Notes: generated from the letters alone by a model not told the origin. A stretch of DNA of 64,000 nucleotides from Bradyrhizobium sp. WSM1743 (GCF_000473065.1 NZ_AXAZ01000002.1:124001-188000); one strand, 5' to 3'; counted from the first letter of the stretch, positions 29,237 through 38,693 are shown. Program-made: numbers and translations.

Positions 29237-30544
29237 GCGCCTATCCTGTGATCAATGGGCTTCATCTGAGAAGAGACAAGGTGCGAGCACATCCCCCCAC
29301 AATCTCTTACGATTAAACGCCGCATCGAACAATTGATGCTACTGATTCCCACTCGCGCTTGCCAAAGCAGATGAAATGAGCGGGCGCCATAGTGATTGTC
29401 GTCGCTGAAGATCAGCGATAGATACTTTCACGTCCGGAGCAGCCTCCTTGATCAATTCCAACCTCTTCTGCCCTCATGGCGATCTTTCTATTCCTGCATC
29501 ACTTGCTCACCATCCAAATTCTCTAAAGCAAGTTGCACACCAGATGCGTAACGTTCGTTTGTGCAACGATCTCTTGCTTTGCCCGGCGCGACTCACAATT
29601 ATTGCCGAGGTTACGACAACGTCGTTCGCTTCTGTTTCGGACACGACAAACCTCGCATGGCATATCTTGGAATGAGCAGCGATCTTCATACCCCTCAAGC
29701 CGCCTAGCGAGGGCTCGACGAACGCGCAGTGAATCGGGCGCTCTGTTCTGCCAAGGGGGCGAGGGCTGGGCGCATTGACCGCGCCGAGCCCACAGCATTT
29801 TGTTAGCGCTGAAGCGGACGCAGCGTTCCGTCGCTGCCGATCTATCATTTGCTCAACAGATAGCGCCTGTCGCAAGAGCCCAACGAGCCAGCGATGATCG
29901 CTAAGCCAGTTTTGAGGCTGCAGACCAAGCCGGCCGCAACCCCGATTCGCAGGAAGGTAAACCGACAACACAGCGGTCCCAGAATGGGCCCACGCTTCAC
30001 ACGATACAAGACGCGCTTGCAGCGGCAACTAGGGGAGGAACAACGAGCACCTGCTCATATGCATTTGCTCCTAAGCCCAGCTGACGATAGTGGCGCAATC
30101 AGCTAAGGGCGTCGCACGAACGGAGGCTTGGCATGGCAGTTGCTACGCAGGCATTAACGCCAGCTGCGGCGGCCGGCCAGAGACTTCTGACACAGGATCG
30201 TCATTCCTCCTCCCCAAACGATCCTGTCAGTCTGGGTCCCTCCATCCCTCAAGCCCAGACGATGCCCTCGGCGAATTTCCAGCCGCCGAGGGCATTTCCC
30301 GCTAAAACATGCCGCCGGTCGTAGGAAGCATGCCCCGCCTGCCGGCTCGCTTGATGAGCCAGCGCAAGAGCAGCTTGTTGGTGCTGCGGAGGTCGCGGAG
30401 TGCAAGGCCGCAATGCGACGAGGTGCCCGTTCTGTCTCACAAATCAAAAGCTGTGACACGCATCTGCCAACGCTCACGAGTACAATGGCCTCATCCGAGG
30501 GCAAAGCGCCTCAGGAACTGGAGCACAACAATGCGATAGGACCG
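29237..30544. other. Gene-free stretch between ferredoxin and nif accessory operon
   Basis: About 1.3 kb in which I could not recognise any gene. Open frames overlap on both strands with biased, unnatural composition. A strong hairpin at 30262-30295 probably marks the end of the nifB operon. No insertion sequence ends were recognised. Confidence 0.45.
30262..30295 (-). terminator. Strong hairpin downstream of the nifB operon
   Basis: ATGCCCTCGGCG and CGCCGAGGGCAT form a perfect 12-bp GC-rich stem with a 10-base loop, 250 bases after the last gene of the operon. TTT follows on the plus strand only, so direction is uncertain. Confidence 0.55.
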
Positions 30545-30991
30545 TTAGTCCGGATGGATCGTGATATCCATGGTTTCGTCGCTGTCCCCAAAGGGGTCGG
30601 CAAACGGATCGTCCTCGAGCAGCTTGACGCCGCACAGGCAGACGCCATCTTCGATCACGGCGAGCGCTACAGGCGCAAGGGATTGTCCATCGCAGGGACC
30701 GTCGATGCACATCCCAGTGTCGATCTCGAATTTTTCACCGTGCCGGCCGCATCTGAGAAAGGAGCGGTCCGCCGAGAAAAACACACCGGAGCCGATGTTG
30801 AGCCAGACGCTCTCATGCGGACAACGATTGACGTAACCAAAATAGTCGTTGCCGAAGGTTCGCACCACAATAATTGGAAACGGCCGGCTCTCGCCCCTTT
30901 CGTCGATCCGCGACAGGCTAAAGCCCATGGCCCCACTCCGCTCGATGGCATCGGCCGGACAGACGACAAAAACCTCGATCTGATCGCTCAT
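30545..30991 (-). CDS. Rieske-type 2Fe-2S protein (copy 1)
   Basis: The 148-residue protein has both Rieske motifs, CPHESVWLN and CGRHGEKFEIDTGMCIDGPC (C-x-H...C-x2-H). Such soluble Rieske ferredoxins occur in nif clusters and may donate electrons or sense redox state. The ATG at 30991 overlaps the stop of the preceding small gene (TGATG), indicating coupling. A paralogue with the same layout lies at 39428-39823. The C-terminus has an acidic tail rich in Asp. Confidence 0.9.
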   Translation of the reverse strand: MSDQIEVFVVCPADAIERSGAMGFSLSRIDERGESRPFPIIVVRTFGNDYFGYVNRCPHESVWLNIGSGVFFSADRSFLRCGRHGEKFEIDTGMCIDGPCDGQSLAPVALAVIEDGVCLCGVKLLEDDPFADPFGDSDETMDITIHPD

Positions 30992-31236
30992 CAGGTCGCC
31001 GATTCTCGGTTCGCTAATCCCGGCGTCGCAGTTTCCTGCTTGAAGGCTTCGATTGCAGTCCGGCTCAGCCGAAAAATCCCGCGGCCACAAGCGAGCGGCC
31101 GATAAGCCGAGCTGGCACGGACGTTGAGAACATCAAACCATTGGTTCGGCGTGAGCTTCGCCGGACGCTCACTGATCTGGATCACCCTCCCGTTCGTACC
31201 GAAGCGGACGTGGATGATGACTTCTTGCGAGTTCAT
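30991..31236 (-). CDS. Small conserved nif-cluster protein
   Basis: An 81-residue protein reading EVIIHVRFGTNGRVIQISE, then ERPAKLTPNQWFDVL and GRGIFRLSRTAIEAF. I recognise it as a small hypothetical protein usually found near nifZ and nifB in Bradyrhizobium and Rhodopseudomonas, with no known function. GGGGAG precedes the ATG at 31236. Its stop overlaps the start of the Rieske gene. Confidence 0.7.
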   Translation of the reverse strand: MNSQEVIIHVRFGTNGRVIQISERPAKLTPNQWFDVLNVRASSAYRPLACGRGIFRLSRTAIEAFKQETATPGLANRESAT

Positions 31237-31582
31237 ACCGCTCCCCTGTTTTGGTAACTCCAAAGATCCCGAGCTGACACCAGACGATCTCGACTCGGGC
31301 ACCTTGGCGCGTGGGCCTCAAGCCGCGCCTTAGACGCGGCGGCTTTTTTACCATCGAGCAGGTCTTCTTCGCGCTCGCTTGGAACATTTCTCTTGCGGAC
31401 TTAAGACGAGTGCATGCCTCCAGGGCATCCGGCGTGCTCCCGCAGTTGTGTGGATCACGATCGCGCCAGGCAAAGCTGCCACAAACGACGTATGCTCGGT
31501 CCGTTTGCTCATGTGTAGCGATGACAACAATTACGATTCGCCATTCAATCCTCGTTCTTCCGTGTCGTGGATGACGAGCATC
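31237..31582. other. Intergenic region after the truncated DegT gene
   Basis: About 345 bases with no credible gene. A GC-rich hairpin followed by TTTTTT on the plus strand at 31321-31349 has no gene on that strand to terminate. Confidence 0.4.
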
Positions 31583-32065
31583 TCAGTAACTCGCTGCACC
31601 CGCTCCTACGTTGATCGACGCATCTTTCACGGTCTCGACGATAAACTCGATCTGCTTGTTCGTGAGATGGGGGTGAAACGGAAGCGCCAGAGCACGATCG
31701 GCTATTTTTTCCGTAACCAGGAAATCGCCACGCCGATAGCCGAAGTCAAAGTAGTGGTGTTGCAGGTGCGGCGGTTGGGTATAGGCGGCGGATTCAACCT
31801 TTGCGCCGCGCAGATCATCGATAATGGCGTCGCGCCTGGTACCACTCGAGACCGCAACAGCATATTTGCGGCCAAGATGGGCGGCGAAAGCTTGCTCAAA
31901 CGCCTCAGTGATCCGTCCGTTGGAGATTTGCGGCGAACACAGCAGCGTTTCCACGGCAGAGAGCTCGGCGAAGGTGATATCGGGATCGGACAGTGGAATA
32001 AATGATGTATTCTCCTCCACAGTGTGCGCGCCATCAAGCGGATACTCTGCTCGTTCAGTGCTCAC
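31583..32065 (-). pseudogene. DegT/DnrJ/EryC1 aminotransferase with a large in-frame deletion
   Basis: The N-terminal part is normal for the family: IPLSDPDITFAELSAVE, then FEQAFAAHLGRKYAVAVSSGT. It then jumps straight to a normal C-terminus: YFDFGYRRGDFLVTEKIA and ALALPFHPHLTNKQIE. About 200 residues are missing, including the PLP-binding lysine and the phosphate site, yet the frame is kept, so a 160-residue protein could still be made. It cannot be an aminotransferase. The GTG at 32065 overlaps the stop of the preceding gene by 4 bases. Confidence 0.8.
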
Positions 32066-32331
32066 CACCCAACATTCCTTTTGGCCAATACGATGCCGGT
32101 CGCCCGCGTCGGATCGGCGGTAATCTGCACGCAATGATCCGATCCATCGATCAGATGAAGGTCGAAACGCGGAAACTGCCGGAACGGCGGATCCGGCACG
32201 TCCGACGCATCACAGCGCACCCAAGCAAGCTGCGGAAAGCGGCGCCGCAGCTCGACAAACGGACGCATCTCGGCGCCATCGGCTGCAAGCAGCCGCTCGA
32301 TTTCGATCAGTTCCTCAGGGGTGAGCGCCAT
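32062..32331 (-). CDS. Small conserved nif-cluster protein (DUF6129-like)
   Basis: The 89-residue protein starts ALTPEELIEIERLLAADG and contains FVELRRRFPQLAWVRCDASD and PPFRQFPRFDLHLIDGSDHC. This small protein is regularly found between nifZ and accessory genes in alphaproteobacterial nif clusters; the function is unknown. The ATG at 32331 has GAGGAG upstream; an ATG at 32355 is less likely. Confidence 0.7.
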   Translation of the reverse strand: MALTPEELIEIERLLAADGAEMRPFVELRRRFPQLAWVRCDASDVPDPPFRQFPRFDLHLIDGSDHCVQITADPTRATGIVLAKRNVGW

Positions 32332-32364
32332 CGTGGCTCCTCTATGACTCATCAAAGGCGGGTG

Positions 32365-32724
32365 TCATTGCCAGAACAGACGCTCCGGATCCGCATTCAA
32401 TTCGTCGATTGCAGAAGTCAACCGATGGTAAAGGCTGTAGAATTCCCAGATTCCTCGCGCGTGGTTCTTGCGAAATAGCTTCCATATCCCGCTCACGGCA
32501 TCATAATGGATCAGTGCGACATCGATGAGAGCGCCATCCTTGTCGATGTTGCGCGAGCAACAGGGGCTCTCGACGAGGTAGCCGCCCCTCACCGGCGTCA
32601 CGTTCGGCGAGACGTAGAGATAGCGCTTGCGTGAGCTCAAGCCGCGCTCGATCCGTTTGCGATCGAGCTCGTTGGGGTGAGGCACCAGCCCGGCCCTTAC
32701 CGTTCTCATCAGCGCGGCATTCAT
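32365..32724 (-). CDS. DUF3024 family nif-cluster protein
   Basis: The 119-residue protein has the core RKRYLYVSPNVTPVRGGYLV, then ESPCCSRNIDKDGALIDVAL and ends with DPERLFWQ, the pattern of DUF3024 proteins found with nif genes. The CC pair is conserved and may bind metal. Function is unknown. It lies 14 bases from nifZ2 upstream and 33 bases from the next gene downstream. Confidence 0.75.
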   Translation of the reverse strand: MNAALMRTVRAGLVPHPNELDRKRIERGLSSRKRYLYVSPNVTPVRGGYLVESPCCSRNIDKDGALIDVALIHYDAVSGIWKLFRKNHARGIWEFYSLYHRLTSAIDELNADPERLFWQ

Positions 32725-32738
32725 GGCGAAGCCTCCGT

Positions 32739-32978
32739 TCAGAGCACTGTGATTTCTTCTTCAAGACAGCCGATGAGCATCTGCTCACCAAAATCGACAA
32801 TATAGATCGGCACGTTCGCTTCGGTATGGATCGCGACATTGATGATCTCGCCGGTCGCTCCTGCAGCAAGTAAGACTCCCTCGGGCTCCGCATCGGGATA
32901 TGAGTTGTCGTTGATGAGGTCGACTGCGGTTTTGACCCGCTGGCCCCGCCGATATTTCGGAACGCCGGGCTGAGTCAT
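32739..32978 (-). CDS. NifZ-like domain protein (second, short)
   Basis: A 79-residue single NifZ domain: KYRRGQRVKTAVDLINDNSY, then AGATGEIINVAIHTEANVPI and IGCLEEEI. It overlaps the stop of nifZ by 4 bases (ATGA), so the two are coupled. NifZ acts in maturation of the P-cluster of NifDK. In some organisms these two domains are fused in one protein; here they are separate genes. Confidence 0.8.
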   Translation of the reverse strand: MTQPGVPKYRRGQRVKTAVDLINDNSYPDAEPEGVLLAAGATGEIINVAIHTEANVPIYIVDFGEQMLIGCLEEEITVL

Positions 32979-33289
32979 GACTCCTCCGGTAAAGGCAGAT
33001 CATCAATCTCCTCGCAGGCGTGCACCGGCTCTAGTTCCTTGCGCTTCATGCCAACGCGGTAGCCGCTTTCCAGAAACTCAACGCCGTAGATGTAGAATTG
33101 CTGCAGGAACGTGCCGATCGAGACGACGTAACCCACCTCCCCCTTCTTGACTAAGACCTCGCCAATCTCTTTGCCGCGATAGGTGCCATCATTGCGGATG
33201 GTGCGATTGGCTCGCAGCTTTTGGCCAAAGCTGAAGGCAGGCGGGTCGCTGAGCTCGACGACGTCGCTGTCGCGAACAATGCTGTTCAT
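32975..33289 (-). CDS. nifZ: NifZ
   Basis: The 104-residue protein has the NifZ core: FSFGQKLRANRTIRNDGTYR, then KGEVGYVVSIGTFLQQFYIY. NifZ helps form the second P-cluster of the MoFe protein. The ATG at 33289 has GGAGG upstream. It follows frxA after a 234-base spacer, longer than other gaps in this operon. Confidence 0.85.
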   Translation of the reverse strand: MNSIVRDSDVVELSDPPAFSFGQKLRANRTIRNDGTYRGKEIGEVLVKKGEVGYVVSIGTFLQQFYIYGVEFLESGYRVGMKRKELEPVHACEEIDDLPLPEES

Positions 33290-33523
33290 GTACCGCTCCT
33301 CCTGCATCGCTTCTTCGTAGAGATGTAGAGAGTCGCCTCGCCCACAGCAGCGTGGTCAGTCTCATCGACGATAGCAGCGCTGGGTGGGAAGGCCACTCTC
33401 GGACTCGCGAAGCGCCTTTGGGCAGCCGCGCAGGATGAAATGCCGCCAGGGCCGTGCTGCCGTCGCCGCCAACGCGCAGCACGACGCCTGCGACGTTCTC
33501 AGCACCAGCTCTTGGGAGGCCGT

Positions 33524-33763
33524 TCATGGGGCGCACGCTTTAGGCTGCGGCTGGTAGCGAGGCAAGGACGTGTCAACCACGCAGGTATTGTCGACCGGAC
33601 AGGCGGCGGCACATTGCGGCTCGTCGAAATGACCAACACATTCAGTGCATTTCGCAGCTTCAATGACAAAGCTGCCCCCCTTCTCCGAGATAGCAACGTT
33701 CGGGCATAAGGGTTCGCAGGCCGAGCAGCTCGTACACTGCGAGGCGATGATCTTGAATGGCAC
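33524..33763 (-). CDS. frxA: 2[4Fe-4S] ferredoxin FrxA
   Basis: The 79-residue ferredoxin has both cysteine clusters: [16 protein letters not shown] and [21 protein letters not shown], the long-spaced second motif typical of nif ferredoxins. It begins at a GTG (33763) with GGGGGAA upstream and lies 10 bases after nifB, as frxA does in Bradyrhizobium. It may supply electrons to NifB or nitrogenase. The Pro/Gln/Lys tail is extra compared with FdxN at 53653. Confidence 0.9.
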   Translation of the reverse strand: MPFKIIASQCTSCSACEPLCPNVAISEKGGSFVIEAAKCTECVGHFDEPQCAAACPVDNTCVVDTSLPRYQPQPKACAP

Positions 33764-33773
33764 ATATTCCCCC

Positions 33774-35321
33774 TTACCCTGCAGAGATCAGAGATCCTTG
33801 CCGGATCGCGGCGTCACCACGCTGCACGTGCTGGATCTCCCCGCGTTTCACCTTGTCCAGATAGGATCTGAACCAGGCGATCGCGGACTTCTCAATGAAC
33901 TCATGGGCGTATTGATCGACCGGCTCGATTCCCGCCTTGATCAGATTACTTTTCGGGCAGCCGCCGATCTTGGAGACGAAGACCGCATGGCAGTCACGGA
34001 TGCCGCGCATGATGGCGGAAAGCCTGTCCTCCTCGCCATAACCGCCCTGGCAGTAAACGTCCACGCGGCGGTGGCCGACGAATTTGGCGCCGGATGTAGA
34101 AAGTTCGTAGACCTGGAATTCCTTTGCATGCCCAAAGTGTTCGTTGATCAACCCCGAGCCCTTGGTTGCGACGGCAACTAAAAGAGTGATCGCGCTCATC
34201 TCTCCGGCAAATTCCGCACGCTCATTTTGGGCGGCCGCGACTTTAGCGGCGCGCTCATGCTCTACTCTGACCTGATATGCCCTGCGCATCTCTAGGTCAT
34301 ATTGGACGTCCATTTTCATGACCTGATCGGTGGTGAACTCTGCCCTGCGGTCCTCCCCGAGTAGCCCGACCGCATCGGCGCGGCACTGGCGACAATGCCG
34401 CATCATTTTTATCTCTCCTTCACAAGCATCTTGCAGCGCCTTCAATTCTTGCGCCGTCGGTCCGCGCTGACCGTTGAGGCCAAATACTGTGCCGTGCTCG
34501 GGCGCGGAGATCAGCGGCATGATATTGTGAAGGAAGGCACCGCGCGACTTCACCGCCTTATTGACCTCGATCAGGTGGTCATCGTTGATGTTTGGGATCA
34601 GCACCGAGTTGACCTTGCACAGGATACCTCGTTCGCTAAGCATCTCGAGACCTTGCAGCTGGCGATCGGTGAGTATCCTTGCCGCGTCAATGCCGGTGTA
34701 GCGCTTGTGGTTGAAGAAGATCCATGGATAGATCTTGGCGCCGATTTCGGGATCGATCATGTTAATGGTGATGGTGACGTGGTCAATTTTCGACTTGGCG
34801 ATGGTATCAATATGGTCCGGCAGGGCCAGTCCGTTGGTTGACAGACACAGCTTGATGTCGGGAGCCGCCTCGGCAACCAGCTCGAACGTCTTGAACGTCT
34901 TTGCTGGATTGGCCAAGGGATCGCCGGGACCAGCGATGCCAAGCACTGTCATCTGCGGAATGGTGGTCGCGACCGCAAGCACTTTTCTAACCGCCTGCTC
35001 AGGGGTGAGCTTCTCGCTCACCACACCTGGACGCGATTCGTTGGCGCAGTCGTATTTTCGGTTGCAGTAGTTGCACTGGATGTTGCAGGCAGGCGCGACC
35101 GCGACATGCATGCGGGCGTAATGATGATGCGCTTCTTCGCTGTAGCAGGGATGGTTCTTGACCTTTTCCCAGATTTCGGTCGGCAGATCGCCTTGGCCTG
35201 CCTCCGAGCCGCAGCTCGCCTGCGCGGACTTGGCCGAAGCGCGGCAGGCGGCGGACTGCATCATCCTGCCGTTATCCACTGCAGCTTTGACATGCTTTCC
35301 GCGTTCCACGACCGCATTCAT
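33774..35321 (-). CDS. nifB: FeMo-cofactor biosynthesis protein NifB
   Basis: The 515-residue protein has a radical-SAM domain with [20 protein letters not shown] (CxxxCxxC) and a C-terminal NifX/NafY-like domain (about residues 395-490, [13 protein letters not shown]). Two further cysteine motifs, [13 protein letters not shown] and near the N-terminus [16 protein letters not shown], hold the substrate clusters. NifB makes NifB-co, the 8Fe core of FeMo-co. The ATG at 35321 is used because residues upstream in the open frame are not NifB-like. A -24/-12 promoter and a NifA site lie upstream. Confidence 0.98.
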   Translation of the reverse strand: MNAVVERGKHVKAAVDNGRMMQSAACRASAKSAQASCGSEAGQGDLPTEIWEKVKNHPCYSEEAHHHYARMHVAVAPACNIQCNYCNRKYDCANESRPGVVSEKLTPEQAVRKVLAVATTIPQMTVLGIAGPGDPLANPAKTFKTFELVAEAAPDIKLCLSTNGLALPDHIDTIAKSKIDHVTITINMIDPEIGAKIYPWIFFNHKRYTGIDAARILTDRQLQGLEMLSERGILCKVNSVLIPNINDDHLIEVNKAVKSRGAFLHNIMPLISAPEHGTVFGLNGQRGPTAQELKALQDACEGEIKMMRHCRQCRADAVGLLGEDRRAEFTTDQVMKMDVQYDLEMRRAYQVRVEHERAAKVAAAQNERAEFAGEMSAITLLVAVATKGSGLINEHFGHAKEFQVYELSTSGAKFVGHRRVDVYCQGGYGEEDRLSAIMRGIRDCHAVFVSKIGGCPKSNLIKAGIEPVDQYAHEFIEKSAIAWFRSYLDKVKRGEIQHVQRGDAAIRQGSLISAG

Positions 35322-35391
35322 CTTAAATTTTTCCCTGCAGGCATCATCGGCCACCGAGGACCATCCGTGAGCGAGCCTCAAGGAGCTGAGT

Positions 35392-35407
35392 AGCAACTTG
35401 CATGCCA
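35392..35407 (-). promoter_or_regulatory. Sigma-54 -24/-12 promoter of nifB
   Basis: The minus strand reads TGGCATGCAAGTTGCT, matching TGGCACG-N4-TTGCT with one change. It is 70 bases upstream of the nifB ATG. Confidence 0.9.
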
Positions 35408-35495
35408 TGGCGGAGACGACGAAATTGCAACCATACGCCAAAGAGTTAGCGGAAACGATCGTCGCTGGCGCATGAAAGAACAGCAATGATGCACT

Positions 35496-35511
35496 TGTCG
35501 ACGATGCGACA
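35496..35511. promoter_or_regulatory. NifA upstream activator site of nifB
   Basis: TGTCGACGATGCGACA is a perfect TGT-N10-ACA site about 90 bases upstream of the nifB -24/-12 element. Confidence 0.88.
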
Positions 35512-35677
35512 GATACGTCGTCATTCTCACGCAGAGCTCCATGGCTTGCGTATTCATTCTCGCGCTAAGCTCGCCGGAACCCGGCCCCATCTGAACTGGT
35601 TTTCTCGCGTTGCGGCTCTCACAACATGCCAATACGAGTTGGGGGATCCCGGTTTCGCAAGGCCACCAATGGGTGAG

Positions 35678-36487
35678 CAGTATCTCAACCGCGCAACGGA
35701 GCCAGATCGCAAGCGGTGTCAGGCCTTGCTCGAGTAAAAAGCGGAGCTCGTTGCGAGAGAGCGCGTCCGGATCAACGATGGCATAGTGGGTGTGGGCCGA
35801 GCGCTTGATGATCTGCCTCGCATAGCTAGGCAACAGCTGTTCGTTAAGCGACAGCCGATCAAGAGAAAGGTCTCTCCGGTTCACCTTTCCTTGATGATGA
35901 ATGTCGATTTCGGTCAACGCCCTCGACGTAGTCCGCGTTGGAGATAAGGAAGTTGTTGGCCGGCTGCACGCTGCCATGCGACTTGTACAGCACCCCCCGT
36001 CGCCCAGCTGACGGTCACGGCACTGCCGACCTCTCGGCCAAGTAGATCGTAAAAGCGATACCAGCGATTTTCGCCAATGCCGACGCGGGTGATACGGTGA
36101 TACCTTGCACTTCGCCCCATCGATCGCGCTACCGAGCGCCGCGAGCGTGGCGGCATAATACCAGACGTCGACCATGACTGGCAGCGATAGGGACCCAAGA
36201 TAGTGGTGCAAAAGCGTCGGCTCGACTGGCCGAGCGAAAGCCTGCGTCATCAATGCCGTCACGGTGGAGCGATCTTTGTTGATCTCGACATGTTGCGCCG
36301 ACGCCCACGCATTGCCCTAGCCCGCCGCGGCAGCGCAACCTCGCTCGAAGAATCCGGCCAACGCCTCCGGTGTGGTCGGCATATCGGATCTGCACAATTC
36401 GGCGAGGCCAGGACCGAGGTGGGGAACAATGCTCGCGGCCTTCAGCGCGGCAGCGGTTCCACGAGCGTGGCTTTGTGTCGGCCGCAT
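35678..36487 (-). pseudogene. SIR2-family protein, multiply frameshifted
   Basis: Four fragments in changing frames line up as one protein of the SIR2_2 type. They are AALKAASIVPHLGPGLAELC (NAD-binding GxG-like start), NKDRSTVTALMTQAFARPVE, then RVGIGENRWYRFYDLLGREV, then VLYKSHGSVQPANNFLISNA (the catalytic HG and following strand) and YARQIIKRSAHTHYAIVDPD. At least three frame changes separate them, so no working protein is made. It lies between nifT and nifB, where some Bradyrhizobium and Rhodopseudomonas nif clusters carry an intact copy. The family assignment rests on motif recognition. Confidence 0.65.
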
Positions 36488-36515
36488 CGACAAAGTCGAT
36501 CTGCGGGGGCGCCTT

Positions 36516-36740
36516 TCACGGATCGTCCCCGTTCTCGCCCCGTTTTTTAGCGTTGATTGTAATCGGTAGCCGTGTGTCGCTCGCCATCTCGGGCAAATCG
36601 AGTACCCAGCCATTAGCTACTTTGATCCAGCCGCCCCATAGCGTTTCGTGCTCGGATTCCACGATTGGCTCTTCGAGATCCTTTTTTGGCACGTAGATCG
36701 ACAGGCCCGCGTCCGGAGACCGGCGGATCATGATTTTCAC
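36516..36740 (-). CDS. nifT: NifT/FixU
   Basis: A 74-residue protein with the NifT signature: KIMIRRSPDAGLSIYVPKKD, then LWGGWIKVANGWVLDLPEM. Its role is unknown and mutants usually fix nitrogen. The GTG at 36740 overlaps the nifS stop (GTGA), with GGAG upstream, so translation is coupled to nifS. Confidence 0.93.
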   Translation of the reverse strand: MKIMIRRSPDAGLSIYVPKKDLEEPIVESEHETLWGGWIKVANGWVLDLPEMASDTRLPITINAKKRGENGDDP

Positions 36741-37918
36741 GAGGTCAGCTCCCTGGCTGTGACGCAGGAGGTGGCGCGCAGGCGAGCCACGATTTCGGAC
36801 ACTGCGCACACGACCTCATCGACCTCCGCGAAGGAGGTTTCACGCGACAGAGAAAAGCGCACCGCGCCACGGATCCGGCACGCCGGCACGTCCATGGCAC
36901 GCAGAACATGCGATGGCTGCATTGAGCCGGAATTGCAGGCTGATCCGAGGGACACGGCAATACCCGCCAAATTGAGATGGTGCGCGATGGCTTCGCCTTC
37001 AAGATGATCGAAGGCAATGAGGGCCGTGTTCGCTAATCGATTGCCGATATCGCCGAGCGCAACGCACTCGCCATTGTGTAAAATTCCCTGCTCAAGCCGA
37101 TCGCGCAACCCGCCAATGCGAACGCGCTCCGGTTCGAGCCGCTCCGCCGCAAGCTCGGCAGCCTTTCCCAGGCCGACAATGCCGGGAATATTCTCGGTCC
37201 CGCCGCGGCGCCCTCGTTCCTGTGATCCGCCGCAGATCAGCGGCTGGAATTTTGTCCCTTTGCGCAAATATAGCGCGCCAATCCCCTTGGGGCCGTGCAG
37301 TTTGTGCCCGGACAGCGACAGCATGTCGATCGCACTGTCCTTTAGGTTCACTCGCACCTTACCGATGGCCTGGACTGCATCTGTGTGAAACAGCGCGCCC
37401 GCCTCACGGCTCAACCCTGCCAGAAACTCCACAGGAAACATCGTTCCGGTCTCGTTGTTCGCCCACATAACCGAGGCAATCGCTGTGCGTGGCCCGAGCG
37501 CGCGGCGAAACGCCTCGATGTCGAGCCGGCCGCGGGAATCTACAGGTACGATGTGCGTCTTGACTCCTCTTGTCGCCAATTGCTCGGTTAGCGCAAGAAC
37601 GGCAGGGTGCTCTACCGAGGTGGTGACGATCTCGTCCCGGTCTTCCTGCGTCGCAAGCGCAGAGAGGACCGCGGCATTATTGGCCTCGGTTCCCCCCGAG
37701 GTAAAAACGATTTCATGATCATGTGCGTTCCCTAGCAGGCCCCGCAAGCTACGCCGGGCCTGCCTCACAGCGACCGCGACCTCGCTGCCAAAGGCATGCG
37801 TGGACGAGGCATTGCCGAATCGCTCGGTGAAGAACGGCAACATGGCTTGCACGATGGATGGATCGGTCCGCGTCGTTGCATTGTTATCGAGGTAAATCGG
37901 CACTCGATTTCCGCTCAC
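36737..37918 (-). CDS. nifS: Cysteine desulfurase NifS
   Basis: The 393-residue class I desulfurase has the PLP lysine in SLSGHKLHGPKGIGAL and the catalytic cysteine in VSLGSACNSGSMQPSHVL. It supplies sulfur for nitrogenase Fe-S clusters. The start at 37918 overlaps the end of the NifU-like gene. A second desulfurase of the SufS type is encoded at 48558-49805, so two sulfur donors serve the island. Confidence 0.97.
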   Translation of the reverse strand: MSGNRVPIYLDNNATTRTDPSIVQAMLPFFTERFGNASSTHAFGSEVAVAVRQARRSLRGLLGNAHDHEIVFTSGGTEANNAAVLSALATQEDRDEIVTTSVEHPAVLALTEQLATRGVKTHIVPVDSRGRLDIEAFRRALGPRTAIASVMWANNETGTMFPVEFLAGLSREAGALFHTDAVQAIGKVRVNLKDSAIDMLSLSGHKLHGPKGIGALYLRKGTKFQPLICGGSQERGRRGGTENIPGIVGLGKAAELAAERLEPERVRIGGLRDRLEQGILHNGECVALGDIGNRLANTALIAFDHLEGEAIAHHLNLAGIAVSLGSACNSGSMQPSHVLRAMDVPACRIRGAVRFSLSRETSFAEVDEVVCAVSEIVARLRATSCVTARELTS

Positions 37919-38226
37919 TCCACTGCCTCGCCTACAGCAGCAACGGGGATCAGGCGAACCAATTCGCCGAGTTTATCGACCAGCCGCGCCTGAATGCCTT
38001 TCAGCGTTATCCTCGAAAGCTTACACAACGTGCAGGCAACGGTCCACCTAACCATGACCCTGCTGTCATCGATCCCGATCAGGTGGCAGTCGACACCGTC
38101 GCGTTGCAGATTGGATCGGATCTCTTCGATTACGCCGCTAATGCGACGCTTTCGGTCTGTCGCAGTGGATAACGATTGCCTCAGTTGTTCTGGTTCGGCC
38201 GGCATGCTTCGATGTCTCATCCTCAT
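37915..38226 (-). CDS. NifU C-terminal-domain Fe-S scaffold protein
   Basis: The 103-residue protein is a stand-alone NifU C-terminal domain: IEEIRSNLQRDGVDCHLIGI, then the CxxC in ACTLCKLSRITLKGIQARL. It carries an assembling 4Fe-4S cluster for delivery. The N-terminal IscU-like and 2Fe-2S domains of full NifU are absent. Its stop overlaps nifS by 4 bases. The exact start is uncertain; ATG codons at 38226 and 38205 are both possible. Confidence 0.85.
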   Translation of the reverse strand: MRMRHRSMPAEPEQLRQSLSTATDRKRRISGVIEEIRSNLQRDGVDCHLIGIDDSRVMVRWTVACTLCKLSRITLKGIQARLVDKLGELVRLIPVAAVGEAVE

Positions 38227-38245
38227 CAGCTGAACGATTTTTTTA

Positions 38246-38566
38246 TCAGCTGAAAGATTTTCCGCAGGAGCAGTTCGCGGTGGCGTTCGGGTTGTGAAAG
38301 GTAAAGCCAGAACTCTCCAGTGCCATCACGAAATCGATGGTCGTGCCTACCAGATGCTCACGGCTCTTTTTATCGACGAACACCTTCAGCCCGTCGCATT
38401 CGATCACGGTGTCGTCAGGCTTCGGTTCCTCGGCCAGGCCCATCTTGTATTTGAATCCGTTGCAGCCGCCTGCTTCGATCATGACGCGCAGACCGCTGGT
38501 CGGGCGCGCCGACGACGAAATCGCGCTCTTGATTGCATTCACTGCGCTGTCCGTCAGGTTGATCAC
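38246..38566 (-). CDS. iscN: A-type Fe-S carrier IscN (HesB/IscA family)
   Basis: The 106-residue protein has the three conserved cysteines of A-type carriers: IEAGGCNGFKYKM and NCSCGKSFS. It is the first gene of the iscN-nifU-nifS-nifT operon, behind a perfect -24/-12 promoter and a NifA site, as iscN is in other rhizobia. It likely carries Fe-S clusters from NifU to client proteins. Confidence 0.93.
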   Translation of the reverse strand: MINLTDSAVNAIKSAISSSARPTSGLRVMIEAGGCNGFKYKMGLAEEPKPDDTVIECDGLKVFVDKKSREHLVGTTIDFVMALESSGFTFHNPNATANCSCGKSFS

Positions 38567-38601
38567 GGCTTTCCCTCATCAGCTTGGATCTAGCTGCTAA
38601 G

Positions 38602-38617
38602 GGCAAGTCACGTGCCA
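38602..38617 (-). promoter_or_regulatory. Sigma-54 -24/-12 promoter of iscN operon
   Basis: The minus strand reads TGGCACGTGACTTGCC, matching TGGCACG-N4-TTGC exactly. It is 36 bases before the iscN ATG. Confidence 0.92.
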
Positions 38618-38677
38618 GCGCGCAGACGCTTGATGATGCGCACTTTTTCGAATCGCGCCTGTTGGCTTTGGAACCGG

Positions 38678-38693
38678 TGTTGGGTTCCTGACA
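38678..38693. promoter_or_regulatory. NifA upstream activator site between iscN and the 196-residue gene
   Basis: TGTTGGGTTCCTGACA is a perfect TGT-N10-ACA site. It sits between two divergent -24/-12 elements, 60 bases from each, so one NifA site could serve both. Confidence 0.88.

Noticed and set aside
31321..31350. Hairpin followed by TTTTTT on the plus strand
   Set aside because: No plus-strand gene lies upstream; the stem is only about 6 bp. Probably chance or a relic.
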